Source: JBDKTH01 sp964558295 (GTDB lineage Bacteria > Planctomycetota > Planctomycetia > Pirellulales > Thermoguttaceae). From it: 53,861 bases of DNA. The position numbers and the translations under genes are program-made. The notes below the pieces were generated by a model. It saw only the letters and a program-made list of their open reading frames with translations. It ran no database searches and was not told the origin of the DNA. The DNA lies in assembly GCA_964558295.1 (NCBI GenBank), contig CAZLDQ010000009.1, positions 1 through 53,861 on the forward strand. The letters are read 5' to 3'. This document shows, piece after piece, positions 7,683-16,338 of the stretch (positions within the stretch are counted from its first letter, which is position 1; the number at the start of each line of letters is the position of its first letter).

Positions 7683-8173
7683 CCCAACCGCCCCTCCCTA
7701 CGCTCCAGCAAGCTTTTCCCGGTCTGACGCACAGCGAGTTTCGTGGTCAGACCCGCGTGGTCGTGCCGCCGGCGACGATTCACCAGGTCTTGTGGGTACT
7801 CAAGGAACAGTTCGGATTCGATTTGTTGGTCGACATCACTTGCGTCGACTACCTCCACTACCGCGACGCCAAGGATCGTTTTGGGTTGGTCTATTTGCTG
7901 GCCAATACCGTGACTTCTGAACGGCTCACCGTGCGAACGTTTGTCAACGATCCCGAGCCGCATGTGCCGACGGTCGTTGACCTTTGGGAAGGGGCTGACT
8001 GGCTGGAACGCGAGGTGTGGGACATGTTCGGGATTCGCTTCGATGGACACCCCGACCTGCGGCGGATTCTCCTGCCGGAGGCGTTTACCGCCCATCCGTT
8101 GCGCAAGGACTATCCGCTCCAGGGACGCGGCGAGCGGCACAACTTCCCGGTCATCACGCGCAGTGAGAGTTGA
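7679..8173 (+). CDS. nuoC: NADH-quinone oxidoreductase subunit C
   Basis: A 164-residue NuoC of the peripheral arm, separate from NuoD rather than fused as in E. coli. The family signature near the C-terminus, HPLRKDYPL, is intact, as is the preceding DMFGIRFDGHPDLRRIL block. It packs against NuoD and NuoI and holds no cofactor. The ATG overlaps the nuoB stop as ATGA. The shortness relative to many NuoC proteins reflects a compact C-terminal tail. Confidence 0.96.
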   Translation: MTQPPLPTLQQAFPGLTHSEFRGQTRVVVPPATIHQVLWVLKEQFGFDLLVDITCVDYLHYRDAKDRFGLVYLLANTVTSERLTVRTFVNDPEPHVPTVVDLWEGADWLEREVWDMFGIRFDGHPDLRRILLPEAFTAHPLRKDYPLQGRGERHNFPVITRSES

Positions 8174-8174
8174 A

Positions 8175-9401
8175 ATGCCCCTGACCCGCTGCACGCTGAT
8201 CGATGAACTGAGAAGTGACGAGTCGCAGGAATATCTGTGGACGATGAACTTCGGTCCCCAGCATCCGGCGACCCATACGACGTTGCGTCTGGTGCTGAAA
8301 CTGGAAGGGGAACGGGTTGTAGAAGCGACGCCCGACATCGGCTACCTCCACTCGGGCTTCGAGAAGCTCGGCGAAGAGCTCGACTACAATCAGTATGTCA
8401 CCGTTACCGACCGGATGAACTACATCTCGCCGATGGCCAACAACGTGGCTTGGCATCTGGCTGTGGAGAAGCTGATTGGCATCGAGGTGCCGCCGCGATG
8501 CCAGTATCTGCGGGTGATTGTCGCCGAATTGGCGCGGATCAGCGACCATCTTCTCTGCATCGGCGCGATGGGACTCGATACGGGCGCATTTACCCATTTT
8601 CTCTACGCTTTCAACCCTCGCGAGCAGCTTTACGACATCTTCGAGGCCCTTTGCGGAGCACGGTTTACGAACAGCTACACGCGAGTTGGCGGGCTGATGT
8701 ATGACGCCTCGCCCAAGGCGATTCAGATGATCCGCGATTTCGCGGCCGGTTTTCCCCGCGTGCTCGGCGATTTGCATCGGATGCTCGACCGCAACCGGAT
8801 CTTCATTGATCGCACCAAGGGAGTCGGTGTTCTCGCGAAGGAAGAGGCGATCAGCCGGAGTTGTTCGGGACCGATTGCCCGGGCCAGCGGCGTGACCCGC
8901 GATTTGCGCAAAGATGAGCCGTACCTTTGCTACGGCGACTTCGACTTCCAGGTTTGCTGTGCCCAGGCCGGCGACTGTTTCGCCCGATATCGTGTCCGCG
9001 TGGCTGAGATGGAAGAGAGTCTGAAGATCGTTCAGCAAGCGATCGAAAACCTCCCGGCCGGGCCGGTGAACGTGGGCGTCGATGAGCGGCTGATTTTGCC
9101 CAACAAGCGCCAGGTGTTCACGACCATCGAAGGGTTGATCTCCCATTTTGAACTGGTGATGAGCAACCGGGGATTCCAGGTTCCTTGCGAGGAGGTTTAT
9201 GCGGCCACCGAGTCGCCCAACGGCGAACTGGGCTTCTACCTCGTGGGCGACGGGAGCCAGCGTGCCTATCGTGCCCGATGCCGTCCCCCCTCGTTTGTCC
9301 ACTTCGCCCTGTTTCCCTTTCTGATCCGTGGCCACACCTTGAGCGACATCCCGGCGGTGCTTGGAAGCCTGAATATTATTGCGGCAGAGTTGGATCGGTA
9401 G
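8175..9401 (+). CDS. nuoD: NADH-quinone oxidoreductase subunit D
   Basis: A 408-residue 49-kDa-type subunit that forms the quinone pocket with NuoB. Diagnostic blocks are MNFGPQHPATHTTLRLVLKL (including the conserved quinone-pocket His), DIGYLHSGFEKL, DRMNYISPMANN and SCSGPIARASGVTRDLR. ATG 8175 is chosen over longer in-frame possibilities because it begins one base after the nuoC stop and gives the usual family length. It is related to the large subunit of NiFe hydrogenases but lacks the nickel cysteines, as expected. Confidence 0.96.
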   Translation: MPLTRCTLIDELRSDESQEYLWTMNFGPQHPATHTTLRLVLKLEGERVVEATPDIGYLHSGFEKLGEELDYNQYVTVTDRMNYISPMANNVAWHLAVEKLIGIEVPPRCQYLRVIVAELARISDHLLCIGAMGLDTGAFTHFLYAFNPREQLYDIFEALCGARFTNSYTRVGGLMYDASPKAIQMIRDFAAGFPRVLGDLHRMLDRNRIFIDRTKGVGVLAKEEAISRSCSGPIARASGVTRDLRKDEPYLCYGDFDFQVCCAQAGDCFARYRVRVAEMEESLKIVQQAIENLPAGPVNVGVDERLILPNKRQVFTTIEGLISHFELVMSNRGFQVPCEEVYAATESPNGELGFYLVGDGSQRAYRARCRPPSFVHFALFPFLIRGHTLSDIPAVLGSLNIIAAELDR

Positions 9402-9408
9402 GAGGAGG

Positions 9409-9507
9409 AAATGCTGAATGATGAATGGCCGGAATGAGATGATCCGACAGCTGGAAGACGATTTTCAATGTTTCATTCATCACTGATCATTCGGCCTTCA
9501 TCATTTT
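9409..9507. repeat. Imperfect inverted repeat in the nuoD-nuoE spacer
   Basis: The words ATGATGAATGGCCGGAATGA near 9418-9437 recur inverted as GATCATTCGGCCTTCATCAT near 9486-9505. This fills the spacer between nuoD and nuoE and belongs to the same word family as 2896-2923 and 13308-13348. It is non-coding and could form a long hairpin in the nuo mRNA. Confidence 0.5.
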
Positions 9508-9518
9508 CATGGTTTGCC

Positions 9519-10004
9519 ATGTCGACGAGTGAGCGAGTATTGACCGATGAGATCCTTGAGACGATCCGGGGCTACCTTCCGCGGTATCCGAGCCGGCGGG
9601 CAGTGGTGCTGCCGGGCTTGCATGTGATTAACGAACACTTGGGATACGTGCCGCAGGCGGCCGTCGTGGAATTGGCCGAACTGTTGGAATTGGCCCCGGC
9701 CGAGGTCCAGGATACGCTTTCCTTTTATGGTTTTTTCAAACAGGATCGTCCCCAGGGACGGACTCGCATTTGGGTCTGCCGCTCGCTGAGCTGTGCGGCG
9801 TGTGGCGGGGAATCGCTGTTGGACTATTTGTGTGAAAAGCTGGGGATTCAGCCGGGCGAAACCACGGCCGATGGCCGCGTGAGCCTTGACTATGCCGAAT
9901 GCCTCGGTGCCTGCGATTACGCCCCGGCGCTCTTGGCCGGCGACGTGTTGCTCAAGAACCTGACGAAGGAGAAGATCGACGAATTGGTGTTGTCGTTGCA
10001 TTGA
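9519..10004 (+). CDS. nuoE: NADH-quinone oxidoreductase subunit E
   Basis: A 161-residue 24-kDa-type thioredoxin-like subunit with the [2Fe-2S] cluster N1a. Ligands C87 and C92 (VCRSLSC) and C127 and C131 (ECLGAC) have family spacing. The N-terminal helical domain begins directly after the start. An in-frame ATG at 9468 exists, but the 17 residues it would add are encoded by the spacer repeat and look non-protein-like, so ATG 9519 is chosen. Together with NuoF and NuoG it forms the NADH-oxidising module. Confidence 0.94.
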   Translation: MSTSERVLTDEILETIRGYLPRYPSRRAVVLPGLHVINEHLGYVPQAAVVELAELLELAPAEVQDTLSFYGFFKQDRPQGRTRIWVCRSLSCAACGGESLLDYLCEKLGIQPGETTADGRVSLDYAECLGACDYAPALLAGDVLLKNLTKEKIDELVLSLH

Positions 10005-10031
10005 GCGTCGGATCGTTTTTGACGAACAAGA

Positions 10032-10105
10032 CCTGTAGGGAACGCTCTCTGCGGCGTTCCGTCATGTCCATCGCCCGGAACGCCACGGAGGGCGTTCCCT
10101 ACAGG
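10032..10105. repeat. Palindromic REP/MITE-like element between nuoE and nuoF
   Basis: CCTGTAGGGAACGC at the left end pairs with GCGTTCCCTACAGG at the right, and an inner GCGTTCCG pairs with CGGAACGC. The whole 74-base element can fold into one long hairpin. It is non-coding and lies inside the operon, so it would be transcribed. The arrangement resembles REP or MITE-like elements dispersed in bacterial genomes. Confidence 0.75.
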
Positions 10106-10175
10106 AAGAGCAGAGCAATGGCGGGCCTTGCAAGCTCAGCCCGCTCAACATGGCTGAACCCCGAACCTTCCCGCG

Positions 10176-11534
10176 ATGTCCAAGTACGAACCCGTCCTGT
10201 TGGCGAACGTTGGCCGAGAAAAGAGCCATACGCTGGCCGTGTACGAAGCCTGCGGAGGCTATCGCACCTTGCGCCGAGTGCTCAAGGAGCATTCGCCGAA
10301 GGAGATAGTTGAAACGATTCGCCAGAGCTGTCTTCGCGGCCGGGGCGGAGCCGGTTTTCCGACCGGACTGAAATGGTCGTTTTTGCCGGAAGACCATCCC
10401 GGGCCGGTGTATCTTTGCGTCAATGCCGACGAAAGCGAGCCGGGCACCTTCTCGAATCGCGTGCTGATGGAACTGGACCCGCACCAGGTCCTCGAAGGAA
10501 CCATCCTCAGTTGCTATGCCACGCGGGCAACCACGGCCTACATCTATCTCCGCTACGAGTATCCGCTCTGTTACCAGCGGCTCCAAGCGGCAATCGACGA
10601 GTGTTATCAGGCCGGTTACCTGGGCAAGAACCTGTTGGGGAGCCAGTTTTCACTGGACATTTTTATCCATCGCGGAGCGGCGGCCTATGTGTGCGGCGAA
10701 GAGACAGGGCTGATCGAGAGCTTGGAAGGCCGACGCGCCTGGCCTCGGATCAAACCCCCGTTCCCGGCCGTGGAAGGACTGTTCCGCAAGCCGACTGTGG
10801 TGAATAATGTGGAAACGTTGGCCTGTGTGAAGCACATCCTCGAGCGCGGCGTCGGCTGGTTCAAATCGATCGGTGTCCCTTCGGAACCCGGCAATCCGCG
10901 CGATCCGGGCAGCTATGGGCCCAAGCTCTACGGCCTGAGCGGCCATGTGAACCGTCCCGGCTGCTATGAAGCCCCGTTGGGAATCACCTGCCGGGAACTG
11001 ATCGAAGAATTTGGCGGCGGGGTGTGGAAAGGACGCCGTGCCAAGGCCGTGGTGCCGGGTGGCTTGAGCACGGGGGTCTTGACCGAAGCGGAACTTGACA
11101 CGCCGTTGGACTTTAATGGGCCGATCAAGGCCGGCTGCCTCGGCCTGGGGACGGCCGGGGCCGTGGTGCTCGACGAGACCTACTCAATGATCGACTTCCT
11201 CCACAACAGTTGCCGCTTCTTCGCCCATGAAAGCTGCGGCCAGTGCACCCCCTGCCGCGAGGGTACCCGGTGGGCGGTTGCTATGATGGAGCGAATCAAG
11301 GCCGGCCGGGGCCGTCTCAAGGATCTCGACCTGCTTTTGGAAATCGCCGATTCGATCGGTATCATGCCGGGCACGACAATCTGCGGCTTGGCCGATGGAG
11401 CCGCTTGGCCGATTAAGACGGCGATCCGCAAATTCCGCGGCGAATTTGAAGACTACATCCGACGCACGAATCCCAAGGGCTTCATGATCACCGAGCCGGT
11501 AGCGGCTGTTGAGACACGCCTCGGCATTCACTGA
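10176..11534 (+). CDS. nuoF: NADH-quinone oxidoreductase subunit F
   Basis: A 452-residue 51-kDa-type subunit that binds NADH and FMN and carries the [4Fe-4S] cluster N3. Visible motifs are the glycine-rich nucleotide site RGRGGAGFPTG (residues 54-64), NADESEPGTF for FMN, YVCGEETGL, the three-cysteine block ESCGQCTPCREG and the fourth ligand in TTICGLADG. The length is normal. ATG 10176 follows the palindromic repeat at 10032-10105. It is the entry point for electrons into complex I. Confidence 0.97.
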   Translation: MSKYEPVLLANVGREKSHTLAVYEACGGYRTLRRVLKEHSPKEIVETIRQSCLRGRGGAGFPTGLKWSFLPEDHPGPVYLCVNADESEPGTFSNRVLMELDPHQVLEGTILSCYATRATTAYIYLRYEYPLCYQRLQAAIDECYQAGYLGKNLLGSQFSLDIFIHRGAAAYVCGEETGLIESLEGRRAWPRIKPPFPAVEGLFRKPTVVNNVETLACVKHILERGVGWFKSIGVPSEPGNPRDPGSYGPKLYGLSGHVNRPGCYEAPLGITCRELIEEFGGGVWKGRRAKAVVPGGLSTGVLTEAELDTPLDFNGPIKAGCLGLGTAGAVVLDETYSMIDFLHNSCRFFAHESCGQCTPCREGTRWAVAMMERIKAGRGRLKDLDLLLEIADSIGIMPGTTICGLADGAAWPIKTAIRKFRGEFEDYIRRTNPKGFMITEPVAAVETRLGIH

Positions 11535-11629
11535 GGGAAGCACAGATGACAAGAGAAGGGGCAGAGGCAACGGCGGGCAAGCCCGCCCGCGACGTGGACC
11601 TGAGTTTGACGAGATTAGGGCGAGCTGTT

Positions 11630-13246
11630 ATGGCGATCGTTATTATCGACGGACACGAGCTTGAGATCGGCGACAACGAGCGTCTGAACGCCATCCAGGC
11701 GGCACGCCGGGTCGGCGTCGAGATTCCCCATTACTGCTGGCATCCAGGCTTATCAGTCGTCGGCAGTTGCCGGATGTGTCTCGTCGAGGTCGGCTCGCGC
11801 GATCCCCAAACCGGACAGATTGCGATGCAGCCCAAGCTTGCGCCGGGCTGCAATACACAGGTCACGGACGGGATGGTGATTGTTACAAACAGCGAGAAGG
11901 TTGCCCAGGCCCGCGCGATGGTCGAAGAGGGACTGTTGCGGCGTCAACAGATCGACTGCCCGAACTGCGACCAGGCCGGCGAGGCTCAGCTNNNNNNNNN
12001 NCAACGGCGGGCGGATATCCAGCCTTTCACCAGCCGGCGGCGGGACGTGGGGGACGAAATCACTCTATTCGTCGACCGGTGCATCCTGTGCAGTCGCTGC
12101 GTGCGTTTTACGCGGGAGATTACCGGCAGCAGCGAGTTGATGGTCGTCAATCGGGGGACGAGTGAGGAAATCGAGGTGATGCCCGGTTACCCGTTGGACA
12201 ACAAGCTCTCGGGCAACGTCGTGGATCTCTGCCCGGTCGGCGCCTTGTGCGATAAGGACTTCCTCTACAAGCAGCGGGTATGGTACATGAAACGCCATGC
12301 GGGGGTTTGTACCGGTTGTGCGACCGGCTGCTCACTCTGGGTGGAAGAGAACCAGGACCACGTCTATCGCATCAAGCCCCGCGAGAATCCGCATGTCAAT
12401 CAGTGGTGGATCTGCAACGATGGACGCTACGATTACCCGCACGTTCACAATCCGCGACGGCTTACCGGCGTTCGGCGCCGTGCAGGCGGCGTGGTGAGCG
12501 AGTTGGATTGGAGCCAAGCGGCCGGCGAGTTGCGTGAAAAGCTTCGCGAGGCGGGGCGACTGGCCGCGGTGTTTTCACCCTTCCTGACGGTGGAAGAAGC
12601 TTACATGCTGGCCAGATTCATCCGGCAACTCGATCCTGAGTCGCAATTGATCTTGGGGCCTGTACCGGTTGTCGGTGTGGACGAGCGGTTTCCCAATGGA
12701 TTCGTGATCTCGGCGGAAAAGTGTCCCAACCGCCGCGGCGTGGAGCGGATTCTGTCGCATTTCACCGGCCGACTGACCACGCTGGCCGATTGGCTCCCCT
12801 CGCTGGCAGCTGGGACGATCCGAGGCGTTTGGGTGGCGGGTGGCTACAAGACGGGCGAGTGGATCGACGAGGCGACGGCCTCAGCCTTTGACCGCTTGGA
12901 CGTGTTGGTCGTGCAGGATCTGTTCCCCTCACCGCTTTCGCGCCGGGCCACTTATGAATTGGCGGCGACCGCCTATCCGGAGCGCGAGGGCTCCTATGTA
13001 AATCGACATGACCGGCTTCAATCGGTCCGCTGGGCCATTCGCCCACCCCGCGGCGTCCGTTCCGAAGCGAGTCTCCTCTGGGAACTATTGGGCAAGTCCG
13101 GCCTTTACAATGCGCGGGAGATCCTGAGCGACGTGGCCGCCGAAATCATCTACTTCAACGCCGCCGCCGTTGCGATTCCCGACGTCGGCCTTGATCTGAA
13201 AGTGAATTGGTTGACGGAGGCGTCAAGTGACGATGTGCGGGGGTGA
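11630..13246 (+). CDS. nuoG: NADH-quinone oxidoreductase subunit G (contains an assembly gap)
   Basis: A 75-kDa-type iron-sulphur subunit, read through ten N (11992-12001). Cluster N1b ligands are present (HYC, GSCRMC, PGC). N4 ligands are present (RCILCSRCVRF and VVDLCPVG). The optional N7 set CTGCATGC...WICNDGR is present. In the N5 region the normal H-x3-C-x2-C-x5-C reads Q-x3-C-x2-C-x5-A, so two of four ligands are replaced. ATG 11630 is preferred; an upstream ATG at 11546 would add 28 residues of low-quality sequence. A molybdopterin-oxidoreductase-like C-terminal domain follows but is short. The true length is uncertain because of the gap. Confidence 0.9.
   Translation: MAIVIIDGHELEIGDNERLNAIQAARRVGVEIPHYCWHPGLSVVGSCRMCLVEVGSRDPQTGQIAMQPKLAPGCNTQVTDGMVIVTNSEKVAQARAMVEEGLLRRQQIDCPNCDQAGEAQXXXXQRRADIQPFTSRRRDVGDEITLFVDRCILCSRCVRFTREITGSSELMVVNRGTSEEIEVMPGYPLDNKLSGNVVDLCPVGALCDKDFLYKQRVWYMKRHAGVCTGCATGCSLWVEENQDHVYRIKPRENPHVNQWWICNDGRYDYPHVHNPRRLTGVRRRAGGVVSELDWSQAAGELREKLREAGRLAAVFSPFLTVEEAYMLARFIRQLDPESQLILGPVPVVGVDERFPNGFVISAEKCPNRRGVERILSHFTGRLTTLADWLPSLAAGTIRGVWVAGGYKTGEWIDEATASAFDRLDVLVVQDLFPSPLSRRATYELAATAYPEREGSYVNRHDRLQSVRWAIRPPRGVRSEASLLWELLGKSGLYNAREILSDVAAEIIYFNAAAVAIPDVGLDLKVNWLTEASSDDVRG
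11992..12001. other. Assembly gap of ten N inside nuoG
   Basis: Exactly ten N, the usual placeholder size. The reading frame continues on both sides. In better-known NuoG proteins about 50 residues separate the last N5 ligand position from the first N4 cysteine. Here only about 30, including the N, are present, so roughly 60-70 bases are probably missing. Confidence 0.9.
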
Positions 13247-13307
13247 GCGGGGAGTGCACGATACGCAGTTCATAGTAAATCGCAACCAATCGTTTGCCTC
13301 TTCGCAG

Positions 13308-13348
13308 CATCCACCATCCATCATTCATCATTCATCATTTGTCATTCC
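13308..13348. repeat. Short direct repeats in the nuoG-nuoH spacer
   Basis: The spacer contains a run of CATCCACCATCCATCATTC followed by two more TCATTCATCAT words. It is the opposite-strand form of the GAATGATGAATG words at 2896-2923 and 9409-9437. The 110-base spacer holds no ORF. Confidence 0.5.
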
Positions 13349-13357
13349 CCACTCCCC

Positions 13358-14596
13358 ATGCTCCCCCTCATCCTTGAAACTCTGATCAAAAGCGGCGTGC
13401 TCGTTGGCGGGCTGATGACGGCAGCAGCGTATCTGGTGCTGCTGGAACGTTGGGTCGCGGCATGGATTCAGGATCGGCGGGGGCCAAACCGGGTGGGGAT
13501 TCCACTGACCAAGATTCGCCTGTTCGGGCTGGGACAACCTCTGGCCGATGGGGTGAAGTTCGTCTTCAAGGAGGAATTCACGCCGTCGCATGTCGACCGG
13601 TTTCTCTATTTTGCCGGACCGGCAGTGATGTTCGTCTCGGCCCTGGCCGTGTTCGCCGTGATTCCATTTGGCACGGTCGTACTGCCGAATCTGGGGATCG
13701 AGTGGCTTCCGAAGCAGATCGATCTGGTCGTGGCCCCAGGAGTTGATGTGGGAATGCTCTTCATCTTCGCGGTCAGTAGCATTGCCGTGTATGGCGTTGT
13801 ACTGGGGAGTTGGGCGAGCAACAATAAGTACGGTTTTTTCGGCGGGCTGCGCAGCAGTGCGCAGTTGATCTCCTACGAGATTCCCATGGGTTTGGGGCTT
13901 CTCGGCGTCGTGCTGATGGCGGGCTCGCTACAGTTGAGCGAGATTATCCTCCGTCAGGCGCAATCGGGTATTTGGAACATCTGGGCCCAACCGCTGGGCT
14001 TCCTGGTCTTCGTCGTGGCGGCCTATGCCGAGGCGGCCCGGTTGCCCTTCGATCTGCCTGAGGCCGAACAGGAGTTGGTTGGCGGCTATCATACCGAGTA
14101 TTCGGGCATCAAGCTGATGATGTACCTTGTGGCCGAATACATGCACATGATCGTGGCCTCGGTGTTGATTGTGATCTTGTTTTTCGGCGGTTGGCATTTC
14201 TGGGGGCTTACCGGCAGTGCAGAGGCCGTCGCCTGGCCGGTGGCCCTCCTTCGCGTTGTGATTTTCTTGTTGAAAGTGCTGGCCGTCATTCTGGTCTTCA
14301 TGATTACCCGATGGAGCTGGCCCCGTTTTCGTTTCGACCAGTTGATGGACATTGCCTGGAAGGTGCTGCTGCCGCTGGGCATGGTCAACGTGGTGGCAGT
14401 GGCCTTCTGGGTGGAATATGGCAAGGGGTTGGCCGAGGCCACCGGGTTGGCCGAAGGCCTAGTGATGGGTTTGGTCGGTTGGAGCACGCTGGCGGTTGCC
14501 TGGGTGGCGGTGACAATCCTTGTGCCGGCCTCCAGCGACAACCGGCCACGGTTCAGGCCGACAAACCACAAAACCGAGGAGACTCCACTCGGATGA
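13358..14596 (+). CDS. nuoH: NADH-quinone oxidoreductase subunit H
   Basis: A 412-residue membrane subunit at the foot of the quinone channel. Family blocks include ERWVAAWIQDRRGPNRVG after the first helix, GQPLADGVKFVFKEEFTP, YEIPMGLGLLGVVLM, and the signature LPFDLPEAEQELVGGYHTEY ending in the EY-rich YLVAEYMHMI segment. About eight or nine transmembrane helices are visible. ATG 13358 follows the spacer repeat. The stop overlaps the nuoI ATG as ATGA. Confidence 0.96.
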   Translation: MLPLILETLIKSGVLVGGLMTAAAYLVLLERWVAAWIQDRRGPNRVGIPLTKIRLFGLGQPLADGVKFVFKEEFTPSHVDRFLYFAGPAVMFVSALAVFAVIPFGTVVLPNLGIEWLPKQIDLVVAPGVDVGMLFIFAVSSIAVYGVVLGSWASNNKYGFFGGLRSSAQLISYEIPMGLGLLGVVLMAGSLQLSEIILRQAQSGIWNIWAQPLGFLVFVVAAYAEAARLPFDLPEAEQELVGGYHTEYSGIKLMMYLVAEYMHMIVASVLIVILFFGGWHFWGLTGSAEAVAWPVALLRVVIFLLKVLAVILVFMITRWSWPRFRFDQLMDIAWKVLLPLGMVNVVAVAFWVEYGKGLAEATGLAEGLVMGLVGWSTLAVAWVAVTILVPASSDNRPRFRPTNHKTEETPLG

Positions 14597-15135
14597 ACGC
14601 CGACAATAAAGAGATCCGCTGGGTTGAAGAGCCGAAGCTGGGTTGGACAGGAAAGACCTACCTACCGCTGTTTGTCGAAGGCGTGATCACGACGGTCAAG
14701 CATCTTTTCGGGCCGAAGTTGACAGTCCAGTCGCCCGAGGAGCGGCACGAGATTCCAGATCCACTGATCTACCGGGGGGTGCATCGGCTCAATCGGGATG
14801 AGCAGGGGCGGGTGAAATGCGTGGCCTGCTTCCTCTGTGCCACCGCCTGCCCTGCCCATTGCATTGACATTGTCGCCGCGGAGAGCCCCTGGCCCGATCG
14901 CCAAAAGTATCCCCAAAGCTTCACGATCGACGAATTGCGGTGTATCTTCTGTGGCATGTGTGAAGAAGCCTGCCCGGTCGACGCGATTGAGTTGACCAGT
15001 CTTTATGACCTTTCCGGGAAGAGTCGCGAAGAGATGATCTTCGACAAGGAGAAGCTGTTGAGCGTTTACGATCAGACCAAGGATCGGGAGCCGACGCGCA
15101 CGGCTCGGTTGGCCCAGGAGGAGAATCGGTCGTGA
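14593..15135 (+). CDS. nuoI: NADH-quinone oxidoreductase subunit I
   Basis: A 180-residue ferredoxin-type subunit with two [4Fe-4S] clusters, N6a and N6b. The first motif is C76-x2-C79-x2-C82-x3-C86-P and the second is C117-x2-C120-x2-C123-x3-C127-P, both complete. It passes electrons from NuoG to NuoB. The ATG lies in the ATGA overlap with the nuoH stop; longer in-frame starts would run back into nuoH and are rejected. A charged C-terminal tail of about 40 residues follows the clusters. Confidence 0.97.
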   Translation: MNADNKEIRWVEEPKLGWTGKTYLPLFVEGVITTVKHLFGPKLTVQSPEERHEIPDPLIYRGVHRLNRDEQGRVKCVACFLCATACPAHCIDIVAAESPWPDRQKYPQSFTIDELRCIFCGMCEEACPVDAIELTSLYDLSGKSREEMIFDKEKLLSVYDQTKDREPTRTARLAQEENRS

Positions 15136-15893
15136 ACAGCGCGCAGGTCGTCTTCATTCTGGCGGCATTGTGTCTGGCCGTCGGCCTCTGGCTGATGTTG
15201 CCGCGAGGGTTAGCGCGGGGATGGATGGTGGGCACGGCCTTTGCCACCGTCGGGCTGGGACTCTTGGTGTCGCAGACGTCTGGGCTGGGAGACTGGTTGG
15301 CCGACAGTCTGTTCTATGTACTGGCGGGAATTACCGTCGGCTCGGCCGTGGCCACGATCACGCTGCGCAGCCCGGCTTATGCAGCGGTCTGGTTCGGCAT
15401 GACGTTGCTGGGAACGGGCGGGCTCTTTCTGTTCCAGGGGGCCCAGTTTTTGGCCGTAGCGACAATCATCGTCTATGCCGGGGCGATCCTCGTGACGTTC
15501 CTCTTCGTGCTCATGTTGGCCCAGCCCCAAGGCCGGACGCCCTATGACCGGATGAGTTGGGAAGCCCTGCTTTCGGCCACAGCTGGATCGCTTCTGGTGG
15601 GTGTTTTGGCGATGATGGTTACCAGTGCGCTGGCCGATCGGCGTGCCTTGACCGCCGCCGTGCCGGTGACGGCCGCCGAGCGGCAAGCGGGTGTTCTTGC
15701 CGAGGCGCATGTGGCTCAACTGGGCAACGCTCTGTTTGGGCCGCACCTGCTCGCGGTCGAGGTGGGCGGAACGCTTCTCCTGGCCGCCCTGGTCGGAGCG
15801 GCGGTCATCGTGGCACGAGGGAAGCAGCCCCCAACAGACCCCGTCGACGACGCTCCAAACGCCCGAGACGGCGGGAGGAAGAATCATGATTGA
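15132..15893 (+). CDS. nuoJ: NADH-quinone oxidoreductase subunit J
   Basis: A 253-residue antiporter-linked membrane subunit. The family core LFYVLAGITVGSAVATITLR, FLAVATIIVYAGAILVTFLFVLML is clear and contains the pi-bulge helix region with YAGAI. At least five hydrophobic segments are seen, plus two extra N-terminal ones before residue 60, which makes it somewhat longer than short NuoJ proteins. The start is a GTG overlapping the nuoI stop (GTGA). The C-terminal 40 residues are hydrophilic. Confidence 0.95.
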   Translation: MNSAQVVFILAALCLAVGLWLMLPRGLARGWMVGTAFATVGLGLLVSQTSGLGDWLADSLFYVLAGITVGSAVATITLRSPAYAAVWFGMTLLGTGGLFLFQGAQFLAVATIIVYAGAILVTFLFVLMLAQPQGRTPYDRMSWEALLSATAGSLLVGVLAMMVTSALADRRALTAAVPVTAAERQAGVLAEAHVAQLGNALFGPHLLAVEVGGTLLLAALVGAAVIVARGKQPPTDPVDDAPNARDGGRKNHD

Positions 15894-16338
15894 TCCAGAA
15901 ATCTCGCTGCTTCACAATTATCTGATCATTGGTACGCTGTTGTTCGGCCTCGGCCTGATCGGTTTCTTGAGCCGGCGCAACATGATCGTAATGTTCCTTT
16001 GCGTGGAGATGATGCTTCAGGGTGTGTCGGTAAGCCTGGTGGCTTGGGGACGTTTTCATAACGATCTCGGCGGGCAGATGCTTGTAGTGTTTATCATCAC
16101 GGTGGCTGCCTGCGAAGCGGCCATCGCCCTGGCGCTGATCTTGATGCTTTACTACCGGCGGGAGAGTCTCGACATTGCCCTCTGGAGCGATTTGCGCGAA
16201 GCCGACCAGCCGCCGTTTGTCGATCACGAGTTGCCCGAGCAGCCGACGGAAGCGAAGCCGGCTTGGCCCACCTTGACGCCGGCCGGCCGGTCGCCGGAGC
16301 TTTCTCAGGAGGATACCGAGTACCGCCCCCATGTTTGA
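15886..16338 (+). CDS. nuoK: NADH-quinone oxidoreductase subunit K with a long C-terminal tail
   Basis: A 150-residue protein whose first 100 residues are a normal NuoK with three helices. The two proton-path glutamates are in place: E41 in CVEMML and E77 in ACEAAIALAL. About 50 further hydrophilic, proline-rich residues follow; most NuoK proteins end near residue 100. The start overlaps the last 8 bases of nuoJ and is preceded by GGGAGGAAG. The tail overlaps the first codons of nuoL. Confidence 0.94.
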   Translation: MIDPEISLLHNYLIIGTLLFGLGLIGFLSRRNMIVMFLCVEMMLQGVSVSLVAWGRFHNDLGGQMLVVFIITVAACEAAIALALILMLYYRRESLDIALWSDLREADQPPFVDHELPEQPTEAKPAWPTLTPAGRSPELSQEDTEYRPHV

